DNA of 64,000 nucleotides from Chryseobacterium sp. CH25 (GCF_004119455.1 NZ_NRQT01000005.1:62001-126000), one strand, 5' to 3'. Numbered from the stretch's first letter, positions 35,249-45,344 are shown. The notes: generated by a model not told the origin, from the letters alone. Numbers and translations are program-made.

Positions 35249-35251
35249 AGA

Positions 35252-36658
35252 ATGGTTATCTATCATTTAAGTACAGAATGTTATCCTGTAGCCAAAGTAG
35301 GCGGGCTGGCAGACGTTGTTGGTGCCCTTCCGAAATATCAGAATAAAGTAAAAGGAATAGAAGCCAAGGTGGTAATGCCATGGTATAACAAACCTTTTGT
35401 CCGCGAACACGAATTTGAGGTGGTATTTGATGGATTTATTCATCAGGGATTCAATATGCTGCAGGTTCAGGTGATGAAGGAAAAGAGCAATGTGCTGGGG
35501 TTTGAGCTTTATATGGTGAGAATTCCCGGGCTTTTGGATAGAGATAATCCTTATGGTTACCAGGATGAAAGCTTTCAGTTTTTAGCTTTTCAGCATGGAG
35601 TTCTGCACTGGCTGTGTGCTATGGAAATCCGGCCGGATGTTCTTCATTGTCATGATTATCATACAGGGTTGGTTCCTTTTATGGTAGAACACTGTCCTGA
35701 ATTTAGCTTTTTACAAGGCGTGAAAACCATAGGAACTATTCATAACGGAGAATATCAGGGGATGATGAGCTGGAATATGGCCAATTATATGCCTTCTTTT
35801 GATTCTTATAAATGGGGATTAATGGATTGGAACGGACTGATGAATCCATTAGCCAGTATGATTAAATGTGCAGATGCCTTTACTACCGTTTCTGAAGGAT
35901 ATCTGGAAGAACTTTTCATCAGTTTCAGGGGAATTGAAAGTTTAGTTCGCCAGGAATTTGGAAAAGCCTATGGTATTATCAACGGAATTGATACCGAAGT
36001 CTGGAACCCGGAAACCGATCCGATGCTGGATTTTAATTTCAACATCAAAAATGCCGTTGCCCAAAAGAAGAAAAATAAAGAAAAGCTTTGTAAAGAATAT
36101 GGTCTGAACCCAAAACTTCCTCTGTTCGCATTCATTGGAAGATTTGCTACGGAAAAAGGAGCAGATCTTTTACCGGATGTGGTCTGGAAAAGTATTAAAC
36201 AGAGCTATGGAGCTTTAAATATCATGATTCTGGGCTCTGGAAATGTCTATATAGAGAATAAACTTAAAGAATATGATCATACCTATACCAATTTTGCTTT
36301 GGATTTAGGGTATAAAGAACATCTTTCTCATAAGATTTATGCTTCCGCGGATTTTCTGTTGATGCCATCAAGAGTAGAACCATGTGGCTTAAATCAAATG
36401 TACTCTATGAGATATGGAACTGTTCCGATAGTAAGGTACACCGGCGGACTGAAAGATACAGTGGAAGATATTTCAACCGGTGGAGCCGGTCTGAACTTCA
36501 CATATCCTGGAGTAGATGATATTGTTCATGCGATGAACAGAGCACTTGGAATCTATCATCAGAAAGGAATCATGGAAGAACTTATTCATGCCAATATGAA
36601 TTTTGATTTTGCATGGGAGAAATCTGCAGAAAAATATATAGCTTTATATAATAGTTGA
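35252..36658 (+). CDS. glgA: Glycogen synthase
   Basis: A 468-residue GT5 enzyme that extends glycogen from ADP-glucose. The donor-binding motif K-V-G-G-L-A-D-V is at 15-22, and the C-terminal S-R-V-E-P-C-G-L-N-Q-M-Y-S-M-R-Y-G-T-V-P is conserved. It starts 3 bases after glgB, so the two are co-translated or co-transcribed. It acts in the cytoplasm with glgB and glgC. Confidence 0.96.
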   Translation: MVIYHLSTECYPVAKVGGLADVVGALPKYQNKVKGIEAKVVMPWYNKPFVREHEFEVVFDGFIHQGFNMLQVQVMKEKSNVLGFELYMVRIPGLLDRDNPYGYQDESFQFLAFQHGVLHWLCAMEIRPDVLHCHDYHTGLVPFMVEHCPEFSFLQGVKTIGTIHNGEYQGMMSWNMANYMPSFDSYKWGLMDWNGLMNPLASMIKCADAFTTVSEGYLEELFISFRGIESLVRQEFGKAYGIINGIDTEVWNPETDPMLDFNFNIKNAVAQKKKNKEKLCKEYGLNPKLPLFAFIGRFATEKGADLLPDVVWKSIKQSYGALNIMILGSGNVYIENKLKEYDHTYTNFALDLGYKEHLSHKIYASADFLLMPSRVEPCGLNQMYSMRYGTVPIVRYTGGLKDTVEDISTGGAGLNFTYPGVDDIVHAMNRALGIYHQKGIMEELIHANMNFDFAWEKSAEKYIALYNS

Positions 36659-36750
36659 TATAATAAAAGATTTGCCCTTAATAGGAGTAAATTGAATAAA
36701 CACCAAGAATAGAACAGTAAACTTAATACAATAAAAAACGCAATATATTT

Positions 36751-38019
36751 ATGAATCCAAATGTAATCTCTATTGTACTGGGCGGTGGAAGAGGAACAAG
36801 ATTATTCCCATTAACGTATACCAGATCCAAACCGGCAGTGCCTATTGCAGGAAAATACAGGCTGGTAGATATCCCTATTTCAAACTGTCTGAACTCAGGA
36901 TTGAATAAAATTCTGGTATTAACTCAGTTTAATTCGGCATCTCTAAACTCACATATTAAGAACTCTTATCACTTTGATATCTTTAGTCAGGGCTTTGTAG
37001 ATATTCTGGCTGCTGAACAGAATGTGGAAAATGACAGCTGGTACCAAGGAACCGCAGATGCCGTGCGTCAATCCATGAAGCACCTTGAAAAATATGATTA
37101 TGATTATATCTTAATTCTTTCCGGAGATCAGCTGTATCAGATGGATTTCCGTGAAATGCTCGATTTTCACATTGAAAACGGAGGCGATCTTACCATTGCA
37201 ACCATTCCTGTTAATGCTAAAGATGCAACCGGCTTTGGAATCTTAAAATCCGATGATGAAGGAAATATCACCTCTTTCTACGAAAAACCGGATTATGGTA
37301 TGTTGGATGGCCTGCAATCTGAAGTTTCAGAAGAAAATAAACACAGAGGTAAAGAATATCTGGCTTCTATGGGGATTTATATCTTTACAAAGACAATCCT
37401 TAAAAAAATGTTTGAGGAAGGAGCTGGGGATGACTTCGGAAAAGATATTATCCCAAATTCTATCGGAAAATATAAAACATTAAGCTATCAATATGAAGGA
37501 TACTGGACAGATATAGGAACTATAGAATCATTCTACGAAGCCAATCTGGATCTTTGTCTGGATCTTCCGCAGTTCAATCTGTTTTCCTCTTCACCCATTT
37601 ATACAAGAGCGAGAATGCTTCCGCCGTCAAAAATCAACGGTTCTTATGTAAGTAAAGCGGTGTTTGGAGATGGATGTATCATCATGGCAGATAAAATTGA
37701 AAATTCTGTGATTGGAAACAGAACAAGAATAGATAAAGGAAGTACTATCGTAAACTCTTACGTAATGGGAGCAGATTTCTATCAAAATACCACAGAAATT
37801 GTCCTAAATGACAGAGCTGGCCGCCCAAATATGGGAATCGGGAAATACTGCTATATTGAAAAAGCAATCCTTGATAAAAACTGCTACATCGGAGACAATG
37901 TAAAAATTATCGGTGGAAAACATATCCCAGATGGCGATTACGGAACTTATTCTGTACAGGATGGTATCGTAGTGGTGAAAAAAGGAGCAGTGCTGGCACC
38001 GGGAACACATATTGGGTAA
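36751..38019 (+). CDS. glgC: Glucose-1-phosphate adenylyltransferase
   Basis: A 422-residue enzyme that makes ADP-glucose, the precursor for glycogen. The nucleotide-binding motif is L-G-G-G-R-G-T-R-L-F-P-L-T (about 10-22); the rest is a nucleotidyltransferase domain followed by a left-handed beta-helix (Y-I-G-D-N-V-K-I-I-G-G repeats near the end). It is the third gene of glgB-glgA-glgC, 92 bases after glgA. Feedback by metabolites is likely but cannot be read from the sequence. Confidence 0.96.
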   Translation: MNPNVISIVLGGGRGTRLFPLTYTRSKPAVPIAGKYRLVDIPISNCLNSGLNKILVLTQFNSASLNSHIKNSYHFDIFSQGFVDILAAEQNVENDSWYQGTADAVRQSMKHLEKYDYDYILILSGDQLYQMDFREMLDFHIENGGDLTIATIPVNAKDATGFGILKSDDEGNITSFYEKPDYGMLDGLQSEVSEENKHRGKEYLASMGIYIFTKTILKKMFEEGAGDDFGKDIIPNSIGKYKTLSYQYEGYWTDIGTIESFYEANLDLCLDLPQFNLFSSSPIYTRARMLPPSKINGSYVSKAVFGDGCIIMADKIENSVIGNRTRIDKGSTIVNSYVMGADFYQNTTEIVLNDRAGRPNMGIGKYCYIEKAILDKNCYIGDNVKIIGGKHIPDGDYGTYSVQDGIVVVKKGAVLAPGTHIG

Positions 38020-38025
38020 GAAGTA

Positions 38026-38180
38026 AGGAAGTGGGATGCTGGAAGTTATTGCAGCCGAAGTGATGAATGTTGTTTTTCTTTATTGGAAGACTTATAAATA
38101 ATAATTTCAATCAAAGGAGAAGCAGTAATCGTTGGAATAACAGTTACTTCCATCTTCCTACACCCCGCTTCCAGCCTCTA
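38026..38180. repeat. Intergenic repeat, copy B
   Basis: Words GGATGCTGGAAG (38034-38045) and TTCCAGCCTC (38169-38178) match copy A at 24764-24902 in order and orientation, with imperfectly complementary arms. It occupies much of the glgC 3' intergenic space. Confidence 0.65.
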
Positions 38181-38212
38181 AATAGGTTAATTATTGTTAA
38201 ACATAAAACTAG

Positions 38213-38240
38213 AGTGATCCACATATTGGTCACTTTTTTT
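38213..38240 (+). terminator. Probable terminator of the glycogen operon
   Basis: AGTGATCC pairs with GGTCACT (one bulged base) and runs directly into seven T. It lies 193 bases after the glgC stop, just before the next promoter. Confidence 0.6.
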
Positions 38241-38256
38241 ATTTGTATTATTTTTG
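38225..38256 (+). promoter_or_regulatory. Candidate promoter of the 38261 gene
   Basis: TATTTTTG (-7, 38249-38256) is preceded by ATTG at 38225-38228 with a 20-base spacer. The ATG is only 4 bases downstream, implying a leaderless transcript if this promoter is used. Confidence 0.4.
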
Positions 38257-38260
38257 TGCG

Positions 38261-39301
38261 ATGCGTATTTTTAAATATCTAACTGTTCTTATTGTTCTTT
38301 TGGGAGGTGCCTATGCTGCTTCCATGTATTATTTTGTGGATGAAAGCAAGAACTTTACCGTTGAAAAAGAAATTGATTATCCGGTAGATAAAGTTTTTTC
38401 TCAGTTTAATAATCTTCAGAATTTTACGAGATGGAACAACTTCTTCACCAGTTCACAGGCCATGGATATAGATTATTATACGCCTTATGAAGGACAGGGA
38501 AGTGCGATCAGTTATGTAGATAAAAAAAATGATACGGATGGAGAAATGTTTATCCGTTATGAGAATCTTAATAAGACTTTAAAATACCAGCTTTTTGAAG
38601 ATGAAAATGAAAATCCGACATTAGTTGATGTTAAATTTAAGCCCGTTTCAGCAGAAAAGACCAAAATTACGTGGTATGTACACACTCCGAAACTTTCCGT
38701 TTGGAGAAGAGTGGAAAATTTCTGGACAGAAGACCGATTTGCTGAAAATATCAACAAAAGTATGGTCAATCTTAAAAATTCCCTCGGAAATAAGGTTGAA
38801 AAAGACAATCAGATGGCAGCTATTAAGTATGACAGTTTGATGGTGGAAAATGAAGAAGATAAACTGCTATTGGGAATTAACGTGAGTACTGCCAATAAAA
38901 AAGATGCTCTTTACAAAAACATCGTGATGAATTATAACAAAGTATATAATTTCGTATCGATGGACCTTGGTAAAAAAGATGATGAATTTGGATATCCGGT
39001 TCTGATGACGGATGGAGATAATTACAAAGACAAAGAAGTTTCCTACTTCCTGGGAATTCCACTTTCCAAGAAAATTGGAGTGTCTGACAATAACTTTAAT
39101 TTTAGGTCCGTAAATCCATCACAAAACTACGTAATTTACTACAAAGGGAGCTATGAAGGCCGAATTAGGGCAATTCAGCAGCTGATTCAGAAAGCCAAAA
39201 AAGACGAGATGCGCTTCGGAGATATCCGTCAGACCTTTATTGAACGTCCAATGGAAGGTCAGGACGTAAACCTTAAGCTCTCATTATCAGTGTATAAGTA
39301 A
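38261..39301 (+). CDS. SRPBCC/AraC-effector-binding-like protein
   Basis: A 346-residue protein with an N-terminal hydrophobic anchor (about 5-22). A polyketide-cyclase/START-like domain follows (about 30-170), with E-K-E-I-D-Y-P-V-D-K-V-F-S-Q-F-N-N-L and R-W-N-N-F. The C-terminal part (about 180-346) resembles a GyrI/AraC effector-binding fold, ending in a segment with Q-L-I-Q-K-A-K. The frame extends to a TTG at 38243; I prefer the ATG at 38261. It is a single gene. The role is unknown. Confidence 0.75.
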   Translation: MRIFKYLTVLIVLLGGAYAASMYYFVDESKNFTVEKEIDYPVDKVFSQFNNLQNFTRWNNFFTSSQAMDIDYYTPYEGQGSAISYVDKKNDTDGEMFIRYENLNKTLKYQLFEDENENPTLVDVKFKPVSAEKTKITWYVHTPKLSVWRRVENFWTEDRFAENINKSMVNLKNSLGNKVEKDNQMAAIKYDSLMVENEEDKLLLGINVSTANKKDALYKNIVMNYNKVYNFVSMDLGKKDDEFGYPVLMTDGDNYKDKEVSYFLGIPLSKKIGVSDNNFNFRSVNPSQNYVIYYKGSYEGRIRAIQQLIQKAKKDEMRFGDIRQTFIERPMEGQDVNLKLSLSVYK

Positions 39302-39370
39302 TTTTTTCAGAATAATTTTTTTCTTAAGTTTTTTTAACGGTTTCAGACTGTTCTAACTCGGTTTTTTTAT

Positions 39371-39378
39371 TAAATTTG
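39371..39378 (+). promoter_or_regulatory. Candidate -7 element of the sucA promoter
   Basis: TAAATTTG matches TAnnTTTG, 47 bases before the sucA ATG. The -33 element is weak (ACTG, 20 bases upstream). Confidence 0.45.
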
Positions 39379-39425
39379 AAGATTAATTCTACAAATAAAT
39401 TTTAATAAATAGATAAACTGTAATA

Positions 39426-42239
39426 ATGGACAGATTTTCATTCCTAAACGCAGCTCATTCTCAGTTAATTGAGGATTTATACCAACAGTACTTAAAATTC
39501 CCAGATTCTTTAGAACCATCATGGAAAGCTTTCTTTCAAGGCTTCGATTTTGCTTTGGAGAACTACGGAGATGACGATAACATTCAATTTATTCAGGCTT
39601 CGGCCAGCGCTGCTCCTGCAGTACAACAAATTTCTCAGGCGGTAACAAACGGAGAAGTTCCTGAACACATCAAGAAAGAATTTAAAGTCGTAAACCTTAT
39701 TGAGGCTTACAGAACAAGAGGGCACCTGTTTACAAAAACAAACCCAGTTAGAGAAAGAAGACACTATACACCTACTTTAGATATCGAAAACTTCGGTCTT
39801 TCTAAAGCAGATTTAAATACAAAATTCAACTGTGCAGTTGAAACAGGAATGAAAGAGCCTGCTACTTTAGCAGATTTGATCAAGCACCTTGAAAGCATCT
39901 ACTGTGATTCTATCGGAGTAGAGTACATGCACATCAACAATGTTGAAGAAAAAGATTTTATCAAAAGATGGCTTCAGGTAAATGAAAACCACCCAAGCCT
40001 TTCTGCAAATGAAAAAACAGAAATCTTATTAAAATTAAACCAGGCAGTTGCTTTTGAAAACTACCTTCACACAAAATTTGTAGGACAAAAAAGATTCTCA
40101 TTAGAAGGAGGTGAAACATTAATCCCAGCTTTAGATCAGTTGATCTCAAGATCTTCTCAGTTAGGAGTAGATGAAGTTGTTTTGGGGATGGCTCACAGAG
40201 GTAGACTGAATGTATTGACCAATATCTTCGGAAAATCTTACAAACAGATCTTCTCAGAATTTGAAGGAAAAGAATTCGAAGAAGATGTGTTCTCAGGTGA
40301 CGTTAAATATCACTTAGGATCATCTAAGAAGATCAAAACAGCTTCAGGAGAAGAAGTTTGCATTAACCTTACACCTAACCCGTCTCACCTTGAAACCGTT
40401 GCAGCTCTAGTAGAAGGAATCTGCCGTGCAAAAGTAGACGATAAGTATAAAGACTATTCTAAAGTATTACCAATCATCATCCACGGTGACGGTGCTATTG
40501 CAGGACAGGGTATTGCTTACGAGGTAGCTCAGATGATGACCCTTGAAGGATACAGAACAGGTGGTACAGTTCACATTGTTGTAAACAACCAGGTGTCTTT
40601 CACAACAAACTTCCACGATGCAAGATCATCAACATACTGTACAGATATCGCAAAAGTTACAGAATCTCCTGTAATGCACGTAAATGCTGATGATGCTGAA
40701 GCAGTAGTTCACGCAATCCATTTTGCAGCTGATTTCAGAGCAAAATTCGGAAAAGACGTGTACATCGATCTATTAGGATACAGAAAATATGGTCACAACG
40801 AAGGGGATGAGCCAAGATTTACTCAGCCTAACCTTTATAAGGCTATTTCTAAGCACCCGAATCCAAGAGAAATTTATAAAGAGAAATTACTTAAAGACAG
40901 CATTACTTCAAACGATGTAATTGCAAAAATGGAAACGGAATTCAAAGCCCTTCTTGATAAAGACTTTGATGCTTCTAAAGAGATCGAGAAAAACGTAATG
41001 GATGTGTTCATGGCTGAAGATTGGGTAAACTATCCAATCGGAAAAAGAGGAGCAGTTCAGTTACCAGTTGATACAAAATATGACTTAGCTAAATTAAAAG
41101 AGTTGGCGCTTAAAATGTCAACACTTCCGGCTGATAAAAAATTCATCAACAAGATTACAAGACTTTTCGATAACCGTGTTAAAGCTATTGAAGGAAACTC
41201 ATTAGACTGGGCACTGGGAGAGTGGTTAGCTTATGCTACACTACTTGTAGAAGGTCACAACGTAAGAATCTCTGGAGAAGATGTAGAAAGAGGTACATTC
41301 TCTCACAGACATGCTGTGGTAAAAACAGAAGATACAGAAGAAGAATATATCCCATTAAGACACGTTTCAGAAAGCAGATTTGATGTATTCAACTCTCACC
41401 TTTCAGAATATGGTGTTCTAGGTTTCGACTATGGATATGCAATGGCTTCTCCAAATACATTAACAATCTGGGAAGCTCAGTTTGGAGATTTCGTAAACGG
41501 TGCTCAAATCATCGTTGACCAATATCTTGCAGCAGCAGAAGAAAAATGGAAAATCCAGGACGGATTGGTTATGTTATTGCCTCACGGTTCAGAAGGTCAG
41601 GGTGCAGAGCACTCTTCAGCAAGATTGGAGAGATTCTTAACACTTTGTGCTAATGAAAACATGGTAGTAGCAAATATTACTTCACCTGCTAACTACTTCC
41701 ACTTATTGAGAAGACAGCTGAAATGGGCGTTCAGAAAACCATTGATTGTAATGAGTCCTAAATCTCTATTGAGACACCCTAAAGTAGTTTCTCCACTTGA
41801 AGATTTCGCAACAGGTTCATTCCAGCCAATCTTAGACGATCCAACTGCAGATCCTAAAAAAGTAGAAAAAGTAGTTCTTTGTTCAGGTAAATTGTACTTC
41901 GAATTATTAGCGAAGAAAGAAGAATTAAACTGTGATACTATTGCTTTAGTAAGATTCGAGCAGTTATATCCACTTCAGGCAGATGCTATTGAAGAGATCT
42001 TCAACAAATACGAAAACAGAAAACAATTAGTGTGGGCTCAGGAAGAACCTGAAAACATGGGAGCTTGGTCTTATATCTTAAGAAACTTCAGAGATACAGG
42101 AATCCAGGTTGTAGCTCCGGTACCAAGCGGTGCTCCAGCTCCAGGTAGCCATAAAATGTTTGAGAAAAACCAAAATGCAGTAATCAACAGAGTATTCGAC
42201 AGAGACGATGCTCCTGCAAAAAGACCAGTAACAGCTTAA
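39426..42239 (+). CDS. sucA: 2-oxoglutarate dehydrogenase E1 component
   Basis: A 937-residue thiamine-pyrophosphate enzyme that decarboxylates 2-oxoglutarate in the TCA cycle. It starts FLNAAHSQLIEDLYQQY, the N-terminal E1o domain, and has the TPP motif with H-G-D-G-A-I-A-G-Q-G-I and the C-terminal L-P-H-G-S-E-G-Q-G-A-E-H-S-S-A-R. Length is typical of E1o. It is followed after 38 bases by the E2 subunit gene. Confidence 0.97.
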   Translation: MDRFSFLNAAHSQLIEDLYQQYLKFPDSLEPSWKAFFQGFDFALENYGDDDNIQFIQASASAAPAVQQISQAVTNGEVPEHIKKEFKVVNLIEAYRTRGHLFTKTNPVRERRHYTPTLDIENFGLSKADLNTKFNCAVETGMKEPATLADLIKHLESIYCDSIGVEYMHINNVEEKDFIKRWLQVNENHPSLSANEKTEILLKLNQAVAFENYLHTKFVGQKRFSLEGGETLIPALDQLISRSSQLGVDEVVLGMAHRGRLNVLTNIFGKSYKQIFSEFEGKEFEEDVFSGDVKYHLGSSKKIKTASGEEVCINLTPNPSHLETVAALVEGICRAKVDDKYKDYSKVLPIIIHGDGAIAGQGIAYEVAQMMTLEGYRTGGTVHIVVNNQVSFTTNFHDARSSTYCTDIAKVTESPVMHVNADDAEAVVHAIHFAADFRAKFGKDVYIDLLGYRKYGHNEGDEPRFTQPNLYKAISKHPNPREIYKEKLLKDSITSNDVIAKMETEFKALLDKDFDASKEIEKNVMDVFMAEDWVNYPIGKRGAVQLPVDTKYDLAKLKELALKMSTLPADKKFINKITRLFDNRVKAIEGNSLDWALGEWLAYATLLVEGHNVRISGEDVERGTFSHRHAVVKTEDTEEEYIPLRHVSESRFDVFNSHLSEYGVLGFDYGYAMASPNTLTIWEAQFGDFVNGAQIIVDQYLAAAEEKWKIQDGLVMLLPHGSEGQGAEHSSARLERFLTLCANENMVVANITSPANYFHLLRRQLKWAFRKPLIVMSPKSLLRHPKVVSPLEDFATGSFQPILDDPTADPKKVEKVVLCSGKLYFELLAKKEELNCDTIALVRFEQLYPLQADAIEEIFNKYENRKQLVWAQEEPENMGAWSYILRNFRDTGIQVVAPVPSGAPAPGSHKMFEKNQNAVINRVFDRDDAPAKRPVTA

Positions 42240-42277
42240 TTAAATAATAATCAATTAAAAAATAAAAAATACTCGAT

Positions 42278-43531
42278 ATGTCAGTTTTAGAAATGAAAGT
42301 TCCTTCACCGGGCGAATCAATTACAGAAGTTGAAATTGCAACGTGGCTTGTAAAAGATGGTGATTATGTAGAAAAAGATCAACCTATCGCTGAAGTAGAC
42401 TCAGACAAAGCAACTCTTGAATTGCCGGCAGAACAAAGTGGTGTTATCACTTTAAAAGCAGAAGAAGGTGATGTAGTACAAGTAGGTCAGGTAGTTTGTT
42501 TAATTGATATGGATGCTGCAAGACCAGAAGGTGGTGCACCTGCTGCTGAAGCTCCAAAACAGGAAGAAGCTCCAAAAGCTGCTGAACCTGCTAAACAAGA
42601 AGCTCCAAAACCAGCTGCTCCGGTTGCTGCTCCAACAACTTATGCTACAGGAGCTCCATCTCCGGCAGCTAAGAAAATCCTTGACGAAAAAGGAATGGAT
42701 GCTGGTCAGGTTTCAGGAACAGGAAGAGACGGAAGAATCACTAAGACTGATGCTGAATTAGCAGCAGTTCCTGCATTAGGAGGAAGCCCTCTTACAGCTA
42801 CTGGTTCTAGATCTACAACTACAACAAAACTTTCAGTTTTAAGAAGAAAAATCGCTCAGAGATTAGTTTCTGTGAAGAATGAAACAGCTATGTTAACAAC
42901 TTTCAACGAAGTTGACATGTCTGAAATCTTCAGATTAAGAAAACTATATAAAGAAGAATTCGCTCAAAAGCACGGAGTAGGACTTGGTTTCATGTCTTTC
43001 TTCACAAAGGCGGTTACAAGAGCATTAGAAATGTATCCGGATGTAAATGCATCTATTGACGGAGACTTCAAAGTAAACTATGATTTCTGCGATATCTCTA
43101 TTGCAGTTTCAGGTCCTAAAGGATTAATGGTTCCTGTATTGAGAAATGCAGAAAACATGTCTTTCAGCGCTGTTGAAGCAAACATCAAAGATCTTGCTAC
43201 AAAAGTAAGAGACGGTAAAATTACTGTTGATGAAATGACTGGTGGTACATTTACTATTACAAACGGTGGTACTTTCGGATCTATGCTATCTACACCAATC
43301 ATCAACCCGCCGCAATCTGCAATCTTAGGTATGCACAACATTATCCAGAGACCAGTTGCTGTTGATGGGCAAGTAGTAATCAGACCAATGATGTATGTTG
43401 CTATGTCTTATGACCACAGAATTATCGATGGAAAAGAATCTGTAGGATTCCTTGTAGCGGTAAAAGAAGGTATCGACAATCCTGTTCAGGTATTAATGGG
43501 AGGTGACGAAAGAAAAGGCCTTGGATTGTAG
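42278..43531 (+). CDS. sucB: Dihydrolipoyl succinyltransferase (E2 of 2-oxoglutarate dehydrogenase)
   Basis: A 417-residue E2. One N-terminal lipoyl domain has the lipoylated Lys in [10 protein letters not shown] (K44). An Ala/Pro/Lys-rich linker (about 90-125) precedes the E1/E3-binding domain ([20 protein letters not shown]) and the catalytic core, with [10 protein letters not shown]. It passes the succinyl group to CoA. It is the second gene after sucA; a terminator follows. Confidence 0.96.
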   Translation: MSVLEMKVPSPGESITEVEIATWLVKDGDYVEKDQPIAEVDSDKATLELPAEQSGVITLKAEEGDVVQVGQVVCLIDMDAARPEGGAPAAEAPKQEEAPKAAEPAKQEAPKPAAPVAAPTTYATGAPSPAAKKILDEKGMDAGQVSGTGRDGRITKTDAELAAVPALGGSPLTATGSRSTTTTKLSVLRRKIAQRLVSVKNETAMLTTFNEVDMSEIFRLRKLYKEEFAQKHGVGLGFMSFFTKAVTRALEMYPDVNASIDGDFKVNYDFCDISIAVSGPKGLMVPVLRNAENMSFSAVEANIKDLATKVRDGKITVDEMTGGTFTITNGGTFGSMLSTPIINPPQSAILGMHNIIQRPVAVDGQVVIRPMMYVAMSYDHRIIDGKESVGFLVAVKEGIDNPVQVLMGGDERKGLGL

Positions 43532-43561
43532 TTTTTAATAAAATTATAATATAAATATATA

Positions 43562-43589
43562 ATCTCGCCTTAAAAAAGGCGAGATTTTT
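43562..43589 (+). terminator. Terminator of sucA-sucB
   Basis: A perfect 10-bp stem (ATCTCGCCTT with its complement) has an AAAA loop and a T run, 30 bases after the sucB stop. Confidence 0.9.
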
Positions 43590-43612
43590 GTATCTATTAA
43601 GAAAATGCAATA

Positions 43613-44002
43613 ATGATGTTTTCAAAAATGACTTCCAATATCAAAGTTTCAGTTATACCTGAATATGATAGTAAGAACAGTTATCCATCCGAAAACCGTT
43701 ATGTTTTCAAGTACAATATCACTATAGAAAATGACGGAAGCTTTCCTATAAAAGTACTGAAAAGAAAATGGCTCATCTTTGATGTAGGATTTGGATATAC
43801 AGAGATTATCGGAGACGGCGTTATCGGTCTGACTCCAGAGATAGGAACCGGCGAAAATTTCTCTTATTTTTCCAATGTAATGCTTCGCTCCGGAGTAGGA
43901 AATATGAGTGGAAAATACCTGGTTAAAAACCTTGAAACACAGGAAACGTTAGAGATTGATATTCCAAAATTTAACCTACTCTCGGAAGTTTTGAGCAATT
44001 AA
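43613..44002 (+). CDS. apaG: ApaG protein
   Basis: A 129-residue protein of the ApaG (DUF525) family, a fibronectin-III-like fold. Characteristic are Y-V-F-K-Y-N-I-T-I-E-N, S-F-P-I-K-V-L-K-R-K-W and G-V-I-G-L-T-P-E-I-G-T-G-E-N-F-S-Y. Known members are linked to magnesium/cobalt resistance and diadenosine-tetraphosphate binding, but the molecular activity is uncertain. Two in-frame ATGs lie at the start; the first is used here. It is convergent with the next gene. Confidence 0.88.
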   Translation: MMFSKMTSNIKVSVIPEYDSKNSYPSENRYVFKYNITIENDGSFPIKVLKRKWLIFDVGFGYTEIIGDGVIGLTPEIGTGENFSYFSNVMLRSGVGNMSGKYLVKNLETQETLEIDIPKFNLLSEVLSN

Positions 44003-44005
44003 AAA

Positions 44006-44722
44006 TTATTCTTTGATAAATTGATGTCTGCTAATACCACTTTTAGATTTTACTTCCATAAAGTAGCCCCCTTTTAGCAGGTTAGAGACATTAATTTTAA
44101 AATCAGAAGACTGATTATTCATAATCAGTTTTCCTTCTGTATTATATACCTTTATCCATTCAATTCGTTCAGCATTTTTCAAATGAATGAAGTCCTCTTT
44201 TATTGGGTTAGGATAGATGCTTATTGTTTTTTCTGATTGTTTTAACAGGGTGTCTTTTGTTCCCAAAAGTCCTGATTGATAAAAAGCCTGGTCTCCATAG
44301 TTGTTGGTGATAACAAGCTCTCTTGTTCCGCCATTATAAGTAATAAGATAGCTGTAATTATTAGAACTCATGCTGAAATAATCATAATACTGATTATAAA
44401 AAGCTATATTTTCAGGGAGGGTACACGTATTTGTATTGCCTATGCCTTTAGCCCAGAAATTAAAGCTATTGGCAGTTATTTCGGCATTATATAACTGGGC
44501 CCAGATATTCGTTCCGCAAATAGGGCTATTCATGTTTGTTAATGCATTAGGCGCAGATGAAAACGTTAAAATAGGGCTTGCCATTTCACTGTTTGTAGGA
44601 ATGGTATAGGTAACGTTATTCTTTACAATTTTCTTTAAATGCCAGTCTGCACCATGAAGTGCTGTTTGGGCATGAACAAAAATACCGGCAATAGCGGTTA
44701 GAGATAGTAGAAGTTTTTTCAT
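44006..44722 (-). CDS. Secreted protein with T9SS C-terminal sorting domain
   Basis: A 238-residue protein with a signal peptide (about 1-18, ending FVHAQ), an N-terminal segment W-H-L-K-K-I-V-K-N-N-V-T-Y-T-I-P like META-type domains, and a C-terminal type IX sorting domain (S-I-Y-P-N-P-I-K-E-D-F-I, then V-Y-N-T-E-G-K-L and G-G-Y-F-M-E-V-K). The tail directs export to the cell surface by the T9SS. The function of the body is unknown. It is convergent with apaG, 3 bases apart. Confidence 0.82.
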   Translation of the reverse strand: MKKLLLSLTAIAGIFVHAQTALHGADWHLKKIVKNNVTYTIPTNSEMASPILTFSSAPNALTNMNSPICGTNIWAQLYNAEITANSFNFWAKGIGNTNTCTLPENIAFYNQYYDYFSMSSNNYSYLITYNGGTRELVITNNYGDQAFYQSGLLGTKDTLLKQSEKTISIYPNPIKEDFIHLKNAERIEWIKVYNTEGKLIMNNQSSDFKINVSNLLKGGYFMEVKSKSGISRHQFIKE

Positions 44723-44738
44723 GGTTTTTGTTTTAAAG

Positions 44739-45296
44739 TTACAGTTTTTTGATATATTTTTTTAATATTGTTTCATCTATTTCTTCATTTCTTGTAATAA
44801 ATAATTTTTCAAAAGCCAGTAAAGAAATTTTTGCGCAGACCTCTGCATCCGCTCCGGCTCTATGGTGATTGAATTGTATATTATGGTATTCAGCCAAAGG
44901 CTTCAGTCCGTACTTTGGAAGATAGTTCCAGGATTTTTTTGCAAGTTGTATGCTGCACAGATAATTGATTTTTGGAGTAAACATCCCATAATGCTGAAGG
45001 CAGCCTCTCAAAACGGAAGAATCAAAGCCTGCATTGTGGGCAATCATCAATGATCCGTACATTAATTCCTCTGCTTCATGCCAGATCTCATCAAAAGTAG
45101 GAGCATCCTGTACATCTTCTGGCTGTATCCCATGCACTGCAATGTTAAATTTGTTGAAGTAGGGGAAGCTAGGTGGCTTGATGAGCCATGTTTTGGTTTC
45201 TACAATTTTAGAGTCCTGTACCACACAGATTCCCATCTCACAGGCAGAATTTTTCTCATGAGTGGCTGTTTCAAAATCTATTGCGCAGAAATCCAT
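44739..45296 (-). CDS. DnaQ-like 3'-5' exonuclease
   Basis: A 185-residue DEDDh exonuclease. The acidic motifs are visible: A-I-D-F-E-T-A (D7, E9), I-A-H-N-A-G-F-D-S-S-V-L and the final H-H-R-A-G-A-D-A-E-V-C-A. It degrades DNA or RNA from the 3' end, most likely in repair or RNA turnover. It is too short and lone to call the proofreading subunit of DNA polymerase III. Confidence 0.88.
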   Translation of the reverse strand: MDFCAIDFETATHEKNSACEMGICVVQDSKIVETKTWLIKPPSFPYFNKFNIAVHGIQPEDVQDAPTFDEIWHEAEELMYGSLMIAHNAGFDSSVLRGCLQHYGMFTPKINYLCSIQLAKKSWNYLPKYGLKPLAEYHNIQFNHHRAGADAEVCAKISLLAFEKLFITRNEEIDETILKKYIKKL

Positions 45297-45344
45297 AACT
45301 GTATTTAAAGTTTAAAATTGTGTATAGTTTAAAACTATGTGTTT

